Source: a virus. Taken from it: DNA of 64,000 nt. Made by a program: the position numbers and the translations under genes. The notes below the pieces were generated by a model. That model did not search any database. It saw only the letters and a program-made list of their open reading frames with translations, and was not told where the DNA came from. Position 1 is the first letter of the stretch, and each line of letters starts with the position of its first letter. The DNA is taken from the IMG/VR virus record IMGVR_UViG_3300043639_000076, positions 1-64,000 of that record, one strand, 5' to 3'. Below, one piece after another: positions 37,416 to 44,707 of the stretch.

Positions 37416-38027
37416 ATGGATCAGGCCAAAGGCGTCATCGACCGCGCCTTGGCCTTCATCGGCGACAAACCGTGGAAAGCCGCTTTCGTTGTTATAGCGT
37501 TTCTTATATGCGGCAGCGCCTGGGTTTTATATGAGAAGCGTGATGAAATCATCGAGGCATGGTTGACGCCATCGGCACCGGAACTGCGGAACGATCTGGT
37601 GCCCGAGGCGCTCGACAAGCTGATCACTGAAACGAGCGCCGACATCGTGCAAATCTGGGCCGTCGATCTCGCTTCCAACTCGCAATGGTTTCTCGCCGCG
37701 CGTCGCGCGGATGGCGAGCGTCCGGTGATCCCGCCGCCACGCAGACTGCCGATCATCGTTCACACCAGCGACGTGCGGGCGCTGATAGATGTGATGGAAG
37801 GGCACCCGACCTGCGTCGATCTGGAAAAGACCGGATCACCGTTGGCGCGTCGGCTGGCCGACCGGGGCATGCATCGTGGCTGCGCCGTTCCCATTCCCCC
37901 GAATCCGGAAAGCTTCGTCGGCGTGATCTACCTGGCCTGGACGAAAGATACCGTGCCAGACGAATCGCAGCAGAAGGTAGCGGTCGGCGCGGCACGCGAG
38001 GTCGCCAAGAAACTCGCCACGCACTGA
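37416..38027 (+). CDS. membrane-anchored protein with C-terminal globular (GAF-like) domain
   Basis: A 203-residue protein with an AAGGAG site. A single membrane segment lies near residues 22-40, followed by a cytoplasmic or periplasmic domain of about 150 residues with GCAVPIPPNPESFVGVIYLAW, a GAF-like strand pattern. It lies between the lysozyme and the BPSL0067 protein, so a lysis-related role (holin or spanin-like partner) is conceivable, but the long soluble domain is unusual for a holin. Confidence 0.6.
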   Translation: MDQAKGVIDRALAFIGDKPWKAAFVVIAFLICGSAWVLYEKRDEIIEAWLTPSAPELRNDLVPEALDKLITETSADIVQIWAVDLASNSQWFLAARRADGERPVIPPPRRLPIIVHTSDVRALIDVMEGHPTCVDLEKTGSPLARRLADRGMHRGCAVPIPPNPESFVGVIYLAWTKDTVPDESQQKVAVGAAREVAKKLATH

Positions 38028-38036
38028 GGAGGCACC

Positions 38037-38402
38037 ATGATCATCGCGAGCGATCCCCATGAAGCGCTTGGTTGCGTGGTCGATAACGGCCACTGCATGC
38101 GCCACGTTCAGGAGTGCCATGGCGTGCCGCACTCATCGGCGCTGCGGCGCGGAGCCAGGGTGGGTCCGGACACGCCGCCGGGAGCCATCATCGCCACCTT
38201 CAACGCCGCCGGCCGCTACGCCAACAGGACGGACGGCTCATCGCACATCGCCGTGTTCCTGGCCTGGAACGAGGATGGGTCGATCGACGTGGTCGATCAG
38301 TGGCGGGGTCAGCCGGTGCATGAGCGAACGATCCGCGACAAGGCCGGCGCGGGCACGGCGAATAACGACGCGTCGCGGTACTTCGTCGTTGAAACGGCCT
38401 GA
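38037..38402 (+). CDS. BPSL0067-family putative cell-wall amidase
   Basis: A 121-residue protein matching the BPSL0067 family (NlpC/P60-related fold). The expected Cys lies in NGHCMRHVQEC (Cys20) and the His in SSHIAVF (His70). GAIIATFNAAGRYANRTDG and VVDQWRGQ are typical. Such proteins are thought to cleave peptide cross-links. Here it would complement the GH25 muramidase. The pairing of two wall enzymes in one lysis cassette is notable. Enzymatic activity is inferred. Confidence 0.8.
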   Translation: MIIASDPHEALGCVVDNGHCMRHVQECHGVPHSSALRRGARVGPDTPPGAIIATFNAAGRYANRTDGSSHIAVFLAWNEDGSIDVVDQWRGQPVHERTIRDKAGAGTANNDASRYFVVETA

Positions 38403-38414
38403 GAGGGGATCGCC

Positions 38415-38573
38415 ATGCCACGCAACGTTCTCGTATTCATTGTCCTGATCGTGCTGCTGATCGCGGTGCTGCCGTCCTGGCCGTATAGCGCGTCCTGGGG
38501 CTACGCCCCGACCGGCGTCCTCTCGACGGTGCTAATTATCGTGCTGATTCTGGTCCTGCTTGGCATGCTCTAG
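38415..38573 (+). CDS. DUF3309-family small membrane protein (holin candidate)
   Basis: A 52-residue protein with GAGAGGGG before its ATG. It has two hydrophobic helices around a central LPSWPYSASWGYAP signature that matches DUF3309, a family of tiny membrane proteins common in Alphaproteobacteria. It is the last gene before a strong terminator in the lysis region, so a holin role is an attractive inference. Equally, it may be a host-derived cargo gene. Confidence 0.75.
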   Translation: MPRNVLVFIVLIVLLIAVLPSWPYSASWGYAPTGVLSTVLIIVLILVLLGML

Positions 38574-38614
38574 CGCGGTCGCCCCCGCGACCGCACACAC
38601 CCGTTCCACCTCTA

Positions 38615-38643
38615 CCCCGGAGCCTTGGCTCCGGGGTTTTTTA
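38615..38643 (+). terminator. intrinsic terminator after lysis genes
   Basis: A perfect 10-bp stem, CCCCGGAGCC (38615-38624) and GGCTCCGGGG (38627-38636), is followed by a run of T. It closes the late operon and separates it from the converging leftward cluster. Confidence 0.93.
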
Positions 38644-38695
38644 TTGTCCGCTTCATCGACGGGACCGAGGCACTCGCAACTCGTGAGGTGCAGCA

Positions 38696-38914
38696 TCAGG
38701 CCTTATCTCCATCGGGCTTCCAGAATTCCATCTGGCTTTCGAGTTGTTCGCGTATGTCGGCCAGCGTCTCCTTGGCCGAACGGATGCGGGCCTTCATGTC
38801 GTACATCTCCAGGATGATGCGGTGGAACGCTTCAGTGGTCCGCTCGCGCTCAGTGGGATCGGCGATGCGCGCGAGCGCGACCTGAACCATTCCCATGTCG
38901 TCCCTGATGGTCAT
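38696..38914 (-). CDS. hypothetical protein, last of leftward small-gene cluster
   Basis: A 72-residue helical protein. ATG 38914 is chosen because it overlaps the upstream stop as ATGA and has GGGAG eight bases before it. A start at 38935 would lie well inside the preceding gene. Coiled-coil propensity around KARIRSAKETLADIREQLE. No family recognised. It converges on the lysis operon terminator. Confidence 0.65.
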   Translation of the reverse strand: MTIRDDMGMVQVALARIADPTERERTTEAFHRIILEMYDMKARIRSAKETLADIREQLESQMEFWKPDGDKA

Positions 38915-39303
38915 GCGCGCTCTCCCGGTGGCCATGGTTCAAGCCGATCGACCCAACCAAATGTCTCGCCCTCCGGACGCGGCCCGCCGCCATCCCAGGC
39001 CAGGGCGTAAAGCAAGGCGAGGTTCCCCTCCGGGTTGGTCACGATGGCGGCGCGGATGTCGCGCAGTTCCTCCCGCCAGCCTTCCGACCATCGGTCGAGA
39101 GCGTCGATCTGGCAGTCCAGCGCGACCTTCAGATACTGGTGCGCGAGCCGATCGCCGTTGGGCGTCTCCCAGTCCAACGGCTCACCGTTGACCTCTTCGT
39201 ACAGCGCGAACACCTCGTTGGCGAACAGGCGGGTTCGGTCTTTGTTGGGGTCTGGGAACACCTCGACCGATTGGTTTTTGACCCAGACGAACGAGCGCAT
39301 CAT
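38911..39303 (-). CDS. hypothetical protein, 130 aa, leftward cluster
   Basis: The largest member of this cluster. Soluble, acidic and Trp-rich (WSEGWREELRDIRAAIV, WDGGGPRPEGE). The start and stop each overlap the neighbouring gene by four bases. No known family. Linked by coupling to the other cluster members, so probably one function or one expression time (early, anti-host or regulatory). Confidence 0.65.
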   Translation of the reverse strand: MMRSFVWVKNQSVEVFPDPNKDRTRLFANEVFALYEEVNGEPLDWETPNGDRLAHQYLKVALDCQIDALDRWSEGWREELRDIRAAIVTNPEGNLALLYALAWDGGGPRPEGETFGWVDRLEPWPPGERA

Positions 39304-39575
39304 GGCACCAGGCTCTCGCCGGGGCCTTCAATGCGCCAGCCGTTATTGCCGTGGATGACGACATTGTGCGGGATCTCGCGGTTCTGTCGGTCGCGCAGAC
39401 TACCTTTGATCCAACAGCGTTCCTCGACGTGCCATTCCCAGCATACGCGGATGTCGGGCAGGACCGGCGGGCCACCGTAGCCAGGGGCATGATCGACCTC
39501 CCGGCGGGTGATCCACCAGAAGCCGCGCACGGTGGGGTCCGGTGGCTCGATCCACCCGGTTGGCCTGTCGGTCAT
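39300..39575 (-). CDS. hypothetical protein, 91 aa, leftward cluster
   Basis: Rich in Trp and Pro (PTGWIEPPDPTVRGFWWITR), with two cysteines near the middle (VCWEWHVEERC). The composition suggests a compact beta protein. Four-base overlaps at both ends. No family recognised. Confidence 0.65.
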   Translation of the reverse strand: MTDRPTGWIEPPDPTVRGFWWITRREVDHAPGYGGPPVLPDIRVCWEWHVEERCWIKGSLRDRQNREIPHNVVIHGNNGWRIEGPGESLVP

Positions 39576-39808
39576 GGTTGCTCTCCCCTCACGAAGTCAG
39601 GCCCCGGCGCGTATTCCAGGGTCAGGCTGTCATGGTCGTCGCCGCGCAAAACCCTGACGGTGCCGTCTTCGAACATCACCACGGTATGCGCGGAGATCGC
39701 CGGGTTATCCGTGGCGTCGATGATGGTGCGCCACGCGGGACCGTCCGCGCGTAGCCGCACGATGCCGCCGCGGGCGATGTAGCGATTGATCTGATCGGCG
39801 CGGCTCAT
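39572..39808 (-). CDS. hypothetical protein, 78 aa, leftward cluster
   Basis: ATG 39808 is preferred as it overlaps the upstream stop as ATGA. A start at 39856 would cover more of the previous gene. A small beta-rich protein (GGIVRLRADGPAWRTIIDA, VVMFEDGTVRVLRGDD) with an acidic C-terminus. No family recognised. Confidence 0.65.
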   Translation of the reverse strand: MSRADQINRYIARGGIVRLRADGPAWRTIIDATDNPAISAHTVVMFEDGTVRVLRGDDHDSLTLEYAPGPDFVRGEQP

Positions 39809-40014
39809 CGCTTGTCCTCTATGTGTGCCTTCAGCAACGAGTAGCTGTGAACCCACTTGTGGAGCGCCAGCCAGGTATCCGGCTCCATGGCGACGCGGTG
39901 ATCGCCCTCTGGACGTGGCGCGCGCAACCAGACGCGGAAGCCGTCGAAGGATGCGTACAGACCATCGCCGAGGTAGGTTTCCGCGTCGCGCTCGGGCAGT
40001 CGTTCGTCGGTCAT
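39805..40014 (-). CDS. hypothetical protein, 69 aa, leftward cluster
   Basis: A short protein with a beta segment (LYASFDGFRVWLRAP) and a helical C-terminal half rich in His and Trp (WLALHKWVHSYSLLKAHIE). Four-base overlaps at both ends. No family recognised. Confidence 0.65.
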   Translation of the reverse strand: MTDERLPERDAETYLGDGLYASFDGFRVWLRAPRPEGDHRVAMEPDTWLALHKWVHSYSLLKAHIEDKR

Positions 40015-40211
40015 GACTGGTTTTCCTCCGGTATGAATGAGACGGTGTCGGTATCGCTGCTATCGAAGCACCGTTGAAAGGCGCGCCACTCGACTTCGCG
40101 GAACACCAGTTCGCCGTTCATCGCGAAGCCGCCACCCTCGATGGCGGCGGCGAACACACGCGCGTGGACGTGGTTGCCCTGGCGTTTCCAACGCACGCGG
40201 AAGTGGCTCAC
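40011..40211 (-). CDS. hypothetical protein, 66 aa, leftward cluster
   Basis: The GTG start at 40211 overlaps the upstream TGA as GTGA. The frame stays open to 40373, but that part shadows the first gene of the cluster. A beta-rich protein opening VSHFRVRWKRQGNHVHARVF and ending acidic. No family recognised. Confidence 0.6.
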   Translation of the reverse strand: MSHFRVRWKRQGNHVHARVFAAAIEGGGFAMNGELVFREVEWRAFQRCFDSSDTDTVSFIPEENQS

Positions 40212-40357
40212 GTCGCCACCGTCAGCATCCAGATGATGACGGAGCCGGCGGTCAACGCGACCAGCATCGTGTCGGGCAGCGCGGCCAGGAAGGCCTCCAG
40301 GCGCACGACGCGCCGGCGTTGGTGGTGACGGTGCCAGGCGAGAGGATGGTTCAGCAT
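40208..40357 (-). CDS. small membrane protein, first gene of leftward cluster
   Basis: A 49-residue protein with a strongly basic start (HRHHQRRRVVRLEAF) and one hydrophobic segment at about 27-48 (PDTMLVALTAGSVIIWMLTV). AAAGGG precedes the ATG, within a leader AAAGGGAAACCCG shared with three genes at the right end of the window. Its end overlaps the next GTG. It opens the seven-gene cluster. Confidence 0.6.
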   Translation of the reverse strand: MLNHPLAWHRHHQRRRVVRLEAFLAALPDTMLVALTAGSVIIWMLTVAT

Positions 40358-40435
40358 CGGGTTTCCCTTTCATATGCCGGCGGCTCTTCGCATCGATCTG
40401 GACTGGTCGTCAAGTGGGATATTTCCCCTCTGCTG

Positions 40436-40465
40436 TTGACCCGTTGAAATAATCGTGTAGGGATA
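40436..40465 (+). promoter_or_regulatory. putative promoter of replication operon
   Basis: TTGACC at 40436-40441 is followed after 16 bases by TAGGGA. TGACCCGT and TAGGGATA (40437-40444 and 40458-40465) repeat the pair before the HNH gene at 1932-1961. It lies in the gap between the divergent cluster and the HTH gene, which fits an early promoter or operator. Confidence 0.4.
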
Positions 40466-40471
40466 TCGCCC

Positions 40472-40678
40472 ATGTATGAGATCATGGAAAAAGAGTTGTT
40501 GCGAGCCATTGAGTCTTATCTCCGAGAAACCGGAGAGGCGAGTACGGCGTTTGGCAAGCGCGTGGCCGGCGATTCCCATTTGGTCCTGGATCTCCGTAAT
40601 GGTCGGAGCGTCGGGATGAAGATGCGGCGCAGGATCGAGGCGGCGCTGATCACCACGCAAAGGAAAAGGGCATCATGA
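40472..40678 (+). CDS. small HTH regulator-like protein
   Basis: A 68-residue helical protein. The ESYLRETGEASTAFGKRVAG and HLVLDLRNGRSVGMKM segments fit a small helix-turn-helix family common in Alphaproteobacteria (the AFG...D-P-H-x-V-x-D-L-R-x-G-R type). It would bind DNA and control the operon it opens, or the adjacent divergent cluster. Its stop overlaps the clamp start as ATGA. Confidence 0.65.
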   Translation: MYEIMEKELLRAIESYLRETGEASTAFGKRVAGDSHLVLDLRNGRSVGMKMRRRIEAALITTQRKRAS

Positions 40679-41874
40679 GCGAAGTAAAGACAAGGCAACC
40701 GCGCGCCAAAAAGGCGGCGGCGTCGGCCGCGCCGGCCGCGCCGGCCGTGACGCTGGACATCAAGGTCACCAATCGCGCGTTTGGTGAAACCTTGACCCGC
40801 GCCAGGGATCTGATCGCGCGGGCCACCGTGTTGCCAATTTTGAAATGCGTGGCGCTGACCGTGGGCGGCGGCTCCATGACGGTCGAGTCCAGCAACCTGG
40901 AACAGGCGTTGCGCCAGACCACGCCGATCGCCGGCATGGGATCGGGTGGCGGCTGCGTGGACGCGGAGCGCCTGTCGGCCGTGATCGCGCGTCTGCCGCC
41001 CGATGAGGAGACGACGCTGGAATTCTCGCCGGCGGCGCTGCTGATCCGCTGTGGCGCGGTGAAGGTCACGCTGACCTCGTGGCCGCTCTCCGACTTCCCG
41101 GTGTTCGCGGTGCGTGACGAGAGGCGCACCGCTTTCGCCATGAGCGCGGCGACATTGGTGACGGCGCTGCGGCGGGTGTCCTGGGCCATGTCGGAGGAAC
41201 AGACGCGGTTCTATCTCTGTGGTGTCTCCCTGAACGTGGCCGGCGAGGGCGAGGCGGCGCGGCTGCGCGCGTGCGCGACCAATGGCAACGACATGGCGTT
41301 GGCGCGCATGCCCTTGCCGGAGGGCGCTGACGGCATGCCGGCCATCATCGTTCCGTCCCCGGCGGTCGAGGAACTGGAGAAGGTGCTGAAGAACGCCGAC
41401 ATCGTGGACCTGACGATCAGTGAGGCGGCGCTGGTCGCCGAGATCGGCGGCACGGTGTTCCTGACCAAACTGATCGCGGCCTCGTTCCCGAATTATGACC
41501 GCATCATCCCGGAGCCGGCGGGTCGCAAATTCTCCGTCGCCGGAGCCGAACTGGTTCGCGTCACCCGGTTGGCGTCGCTGTTTTCGAAAAGCGAGAAGGT
41601 GAAGCCGTGGGCACGGCTGAATCTGTCGGCCGAACGCGCGGTGGTTTTCGCCGGCGAAGGCAACGACCGGGTGGTCAGCGAACTGGCCGCGGAGACATTC
41701 TCCTTTGAAGGTGAGAAGCTGGACATCGTCGCCACCGCGTTCGCGCTGCTTGAGACGGCGAGCCGGGTGCGGGACAGGATCGCCCTGCACATGACGGCGG
41801 AAGACGCGCCCATCCTTATCCTGGATGAGAGCGATCCAGAGGTGCTTTGCATGACCAGTCCGGTGAGGGGTTGA
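40675..41874 (+). CDS. dnaN: DNA polymerase sliding clamp (beta subunit)
   Basis: A 399-residue processivity clamp, phage-encoded. After a Lys/Ala/Pro-rich extension (residues 1-25) come three clamp domains. VLPILKCVALTV near the N-terminus, LSDFPVF, FPNYDRIIP in the third domain and a C-terminus resembling VLCMTSPVRG match DnaN. It encircles DNA and recruits the host polymerase. No polymerase gene is seen in the window. The start overlaps the HTH gene. Confidence 0.88.
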   Translation: MSEVKTRQPRAKKAAASAAPAAPAVTLDIKVTNRAFGETLTRARDLIARATVLPILKCVALTVGGGSMTVESSNLEQALRQTTPIAGMGSGGGCVDAERLSAVIARLPPDEETTLEFSPAALLIRCGAVKVTLTSWPLSDFPVFAVRDERRTAFAMSAATLVTALRRVSWAMSEEQTRFYLCGVSLNVAGEGEAARLRACATNGNDMALARMPLPEGADGMPAIIVPSPAVEELEKVLKNADIVDLTISEAALVAEIGGTVFLTKLIAASFPNYDRIIPEPAGRKFSVAGAELVRVTRLASLFSKSEKVKPWARLNLSAERAVVFAGEGNDRVVSELAAETFSFEGEKLDIVATAFALLETASRVRDRIALHMTAEDAPILILDESDPEVLCMTSPVRG

Positions 41875-41880
41875 TGAAGA

Positions 41881-42108
41881 ATGAAGAAGCCCAGGAGCGG
41901 CGCGACGATATCGGAGATCCGGCGGTTGATCAGGATGATAGAGGAGCAGGGACCGGACACCAACGAGCCAAGGGACTTTCCAAGGCCGTACGAGAAAGCG
42001 ATCCTGATCGAGGCGTTGGATCTGCTGGCAGATATGATCGAGCGGGAACGTGGCGTCCGCATAAAGGCCGCGGATCAGGGAGTTACCGTCCGCTCATTCC
42101 CCAGGTGA
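41881..42108 (+). CDS. hypothetical protein, 75 aa
   Basis: A basic, helical protein (ATISEIRRLIRMIEEQG, then KAILIEALDLLADMIERERG) in the replication operon. It competes with a longer open frame starting at 41847, whose first half only shadows this gene. The stop overlaps the next ATG. No family recognised. Confidence 0.6.
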   Translation: MKKPRSGATISEIRRLIRMIEEQGPDTNEPRDFPRPYEKAILIEALDLLADMIERERGVRIKAADQGVTVRSFPR

Positions 42109-42323
42109 TGGTCCGAGTCTGCCGCCAGATGGCGGTGGATTTGCGCGCGGAGCATGCCATGGGCGAGCCAGGGATTACTCTGACCGGCGAGACGTTCGGC
42201 GTCATCACCCGCGAGGAAGCGGCGATCCGGATGGACGCCCAGGCGGATCGCTGGGAACTTGAGATCAGGACCGGCGAGTTGAACCTGTATGATCGTAAGC
42301 TGATGGGGGCGGCTCCGCGATGA
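42108..42323 (+). CDS. hypothetical protein, 71 aa
   Basis: ATG 42108 overlaps the previous stop (TGATG). The frame is open from 41847, but that part is not coding. Soluble, charged, with GEPGITLTGETFGVITREEA. No family recognised. The end overlaps the next gene by four bases. Confidence 0.6.
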   Translation: MVRVCRQMAVDLRAEHAMGEPGITLTGETFGVITREEAAIRMDAQADRWELEIRTGELNLYDRKLMGAAPR

Positions 42324-42652
42324 AGTGGCGGCTGAAGCGCACGCGTCAATGCGTCGCATGTCCATGGCGGGTGGCGACGGACCCGGCGCGCGACATTCCG
42401 AATGGTTACGATGCCGAGAAACATCGGGCGCTGGCCTTGACCATCGCCACGCCGGGTAGCTGGGTGGATAATCTCCACGTCATGGCGTGCCACGAAACGG
42501 AGGACAGCCACTGCATCGGCTGGCTGGTGAACCAGTTAGGACCAGGCAACAACATCCCTCTGCGGATCAGGATACGCGACTGCGAGAATGCCGGGAACAT
42601 CCGGTTGCGCGGCAAACAGCACGGGACATTTGAGGATACGTTACCAGAATGA
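42320..42652 (+). CDS. DUF6283-family protein
   Basis: A 110-residue protein with the DUF6283 pattern: C-V-A-C-P-W near the N-terminus, DIPNGYDAEKHRALALTIA, MACHE and CIGWLVNQLGPGNNIPLRI. The four cysteines and the His could bind zinc. The function of the family is unknown. It is common in phages near replication genes. Four-base overlaps at both ends. Confidence 0.75.
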   Translation: MKWRLKRTRQCVACPWRVATDPARDIPNGYDAEKHRALALTIATPGSWVDNLHVMACHETEDSHCIGWLVNQLGPGNNIPLRIRIRDCENAGNIRLRGKQHGTFEDTLPE

Positions 42653-42993
42653 TATGCGCGCGGCCAGGATGCGGACGTGAGATTCCAACGGGACCGGGTC
42701 ACAAGGAAATGGCGCATAAGCGATATTGCTCGCAGGACTGCCAGCAGAAATTCAATCGCGGCAAAGCCGACAGAGAGCGGCGCATGGCGTGGCATCTGTT
42801 CCGATATATGCAACGGAATTCGCCAAAGGCGCTGGCGAAACTGATGGCCTGGATGAACGAGGAGAAGGAACGGAATGCACGATCCAATGGAGCGTCCGAA
42901 AGAGCGGGCCTGGCATCCGGCGGCGCTGGAATTGCTGGACCGGCTGGTGCTGTCAAATATGTACATCGGGGCGATCAGGGGCCGGATGCGTAG
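42649..42993 (+). CDS. zinc-finger protein, 114 aa
   Basis: The N-terminal 45 residues form a treble-clef-like finger: CARPGC, then RYCSQDCQQKFNRGKADR. This type binds zinc and often DNA. A basic helical region follows. The last 40 residues are Gly/Ala-rich and overlap the next gene by 119 bases, so the true C-terminus may be dispensable. Start overlaps the upstream stop as ATGA. Confidence 0.6.
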   Translation: MICARPGCGREIPTGPGHKEMAHKRYCSQDCQQKFNRGKADRERRMAWHLFRYMQRNSPKALAKLMAWMNEEKERNARSNGASERAGLASGGAGIAGPAGAVKYVHRGDQGPDA

Positions 42994-43159
42994 CGTCCTG
43001 GGCTGGTATCCAAGCGAGCATGAGGTGCTGTGGCAAGCCGGCCGCTGGAATCGCTCGCCGCCGCCGCCGGCGGAACGACCAGCGAAACCGATGCCGGCAC
43101 CGGATCGGCCGCGGCTGGGCAAGGGTGGTTTTACCATGCTGGGAGGACGCGCGCGGTGA
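42875..43159 (+). CDS. hypothetical protein, 94 aa
   Basis: ATG 42875 follows an excellent GAGGAGAAGG site, which argues that it is expressed even though it overlaps the zinc-finger gene by 119 bases. It has a helical core (LELLDRLVLSNMYIGAIRGR) with HPAAL and YPSEHEV motifs, and a Pro/Arg-rich C-terminus. No family recognised. Its end overlaps the next GTG. Confidence 0.6.
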   Translation: MHDPMERPKERAWHPAALELLDRLVLSNMYIGAIRGRMRSVLGWYPSEHEVLWQAGRWNRSPPPPAERPAKPMPAPDRPRLGKGGFTMLGGRAR

Positions 43160-43461
43160 CCACCTGGTGGCGGGCCGATGGGTTCCCGATCGTCCTGATC
43201 CGAGACGCGGCCTACATGTGGCGGCTGCACGACAAGTTGCGGAAACGCATGCCGGTCTGGGTGATCTACAGGCCGACGACGCGCGAATATCCAGGCCTGT
43301 GGGTGACCCGAATGCATGTCATCCTGCCCGAGGCGCGGCCCACGCGGTTCGTCATGAGCCATGACACGCTGGAGGAGTTGCGGACCTTGCTGCCGCCGGG
43401 TCTGGTCAAAGCCGCCGCCGATCCACGCGACGTGCCAGAGATACAGGAGACGTGGTTGTGA
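43156..43461 (+). CDS. hypothetical protein, 101 aa
   Basis: GTG start in a GTGA overlap. The product is aromatic and beta-rich (TTWWRADGFPIVLIRDAAYMW, then VWVIYRP), with a helical C-terminal end. No family recognised. Sits directly before the RusA-type resolvase in the replication operon. Confidence 0.6.
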   Translation: MTTWWRADGFPIVLIRDAAYMWRLHDKLRKRMPVWVIYRPTTREYPGLWVTRMHVILPEARPTRFVMSHDTLEELRTLLPPGLVKAAADPRDVPEIQETWL

Positions 43462-43516
43462 TATGCTCGGCTGGCGTTGACCGCGACGGGTTCCAACTGT
43501 CGGGCGGCGGAACCCC

Positions 43517-43984
43517 GTGAGCGGCCCTCACTGGTCCGACGCACCGCCCGACCGGGTGCTGACGATGCGCCGCGGGCCATCGACCAATGCCTTGTGGATA
43601 CGAGGTAACGGGCGGGCGCGGGTGCGTAGCCCAGACTACGTCAAATGGATCAACGAGGCGGGTTGGGAGATCAAGATGCAGATGGTCGGCATGCCCATCG
43701 TGGCGTGCCGGTTTAACTGCGTCATCGAGGTTCCGATATCGAAACGTGATACCGGAAACTGGGAAAAAGCCATCCTCGATCTGTTGGAACATGTCCATGT
43801 GGTCAGCAACGACGGCAACATGCACCAGTTGGAGGTGCGTCCCATGGAGCGCGCCGACGTGATGGTCGCGCTGTGGCTTTTACCAGGGATGGGCAACGTC
43901 AGGCCCCAGGCCCCGGATCGCTACATCGGCAAGGAATGGCGTCGGCCAAAGAGCAAGGGGCTGCAATGGAAACTGCCGTTATGA
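43517..43984 (+). CDS. rusA: RusA-like Holliday junction resolvase
   Basis: A 155-residue resolvase that cuts recombination or replication junctions. The signature block is RDTGNWEKAILDLLE, followed by VVSNDGN: Asp78 and Asn81 in the first motif, Asp88, and Asp99 in the second acidic motif match the RusA D-x-D-N...D...D-D pattern, though the first motif is less acidic than in E. coli RusA. GTG start. The long N-terminal region before residue 55 is somewhat unusual. Confidence 0.8.
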   Translation: MSGPHWSDAPPDRVLTMRRGPSTNALWIRGNGRARVRSPDYVKWINEAGWEIKMQMVGMPIVACRFNCVIEVPISKRDTGNWEKAILDLLEHVHVVSNDGNMHQLEVRPMERADVMVALWLLPGMGNVRPQAPDRYIGKEWRRPKSKGLQWKLPL

Positions 43985-44027
43985 CGGATGCGACACCAGC
44001 ACAACGGGCCGCGTGCCGCAACGGACA

Positions 44028-44267
44028 ATGAAGATGCCCACGATTTACCGCTATCAAGGCCGATGGTGGCATGGCGGCTTTAAAGCGTTCCCCGAAGAAA
44101 CCGCGTGGAGCTTGCTAAAAGAATTAGCCTGGCTATTGCGCCACGGGGAATGGTGCGCCGGGTGGGAAGGATCGCAACTGATCTTCGGCTTCGGGCGCAT
44201 GTGGTATGACGGGCCGCACTGGCATCTGAATGTCGGAGTGGCGTCCATTTCTCTGTCGGCAAACTGA
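44028..44267 (+). CDS. hypothetical aromatic-rich protein
   Basis: A 79-residue protein from ATG 44028 (GTG 44013 or ATG 44034 are alternatives). Trp- and Gly-rich: YRYQGRWWHGGFKAF, LLRHGEWCAGWEGSQL, FGRMWYDGPHWHLNV. The regular aromatic spacing suggests a compact beta fold. No family recognised. Confidence 0.5.
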   Translation: MKMPTIYRYQGRWWHGGFKAFPEETAWSLLKELAWLLRHGEWCAGWEGSQLIFGFGRMWYDGPHWHLNVGVASISLSAN

Positions 44268-44289
44268 CAATATTAAACGGAGAACTGAG

Positions 44290-44397
44290 ATGGTCGACCC
44301 GCGCATTGCCGCAGCAGATTTTCTGTTGGTCAGTGGGCCTATATTTGCGAAAGCCGCCCGCTTTCGAAATCACAACCCTAAACGGACCACTGTCTGA
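44290..44397 (+). CDS. possible very small ORF (35 aa)
   Basis: ATG with GGAGA nearby encodes MVDPRIAAADFLLVSGPIFA and a basic tail. The only candidate in the 144-base gap between neighbours. Too short to judge by composition alone. It could be spurious. Confidence 0.3.
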   Translation: MVDPRIAAADFLLVSGPIFAKAARFRNHNPKRTTV

Positions 44398-44411
44398 AGC
44401 ATTTCGTTGAG

Positions 44412-44660
44412 ATGACTACCTACGCGTGGGCGATTTTGCACCGGTCGAAGAATCTTTTGGACGGCGACCGGTCATGGTTGGAGGGCGTGCCGGATGGCAT
44501 GACACGAACCCGACTGTTCGCCACGCGGCGTGAGGCGCGAGCCTGGTGCGTGGAACAGCATGGCTGGATCAGGCGACGGCCAGACTGCCGCGCGGAGCCG
44601 CATGGCATGTTCATGCCGCGTGTCGTTCGGGTGCGAATCGAGATTGAAATTTACCCTTGA
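44412..44660 (+). CDS. hypothetical protein, 82 aa
   Basis: A basic, Trp-rich protein with an RTRLFATRREARAWCVEQHG segment, as in small phage proteins that precede recombination genes. No family recognised. Ends with a beta-like RVVRVRIEIEIYP. Confidence 0.55.
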   Translation: MTTYAWAILHRSKNLLDGDRSWLEGVPDGMTRTRLFATRREARAWCVEQHGWIRRRPDCRAEPHGMFMPRVVRVRIEIEIYP

Positions 44661-44707
44661 CCAAGGTGCGTGTGAGGTGCTTACTCGCACCTCCACGGGG
44701 AGGAGCC

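Noticed and set aside
41847-42107. Long in-frame extension of the 71-aa gene at 42108
   Set aside because: Its sequence (Arg/Gly/Asp-rich) shadows the gene at 41881. The start at 42108 matches the stop-start overlap style of the operon.
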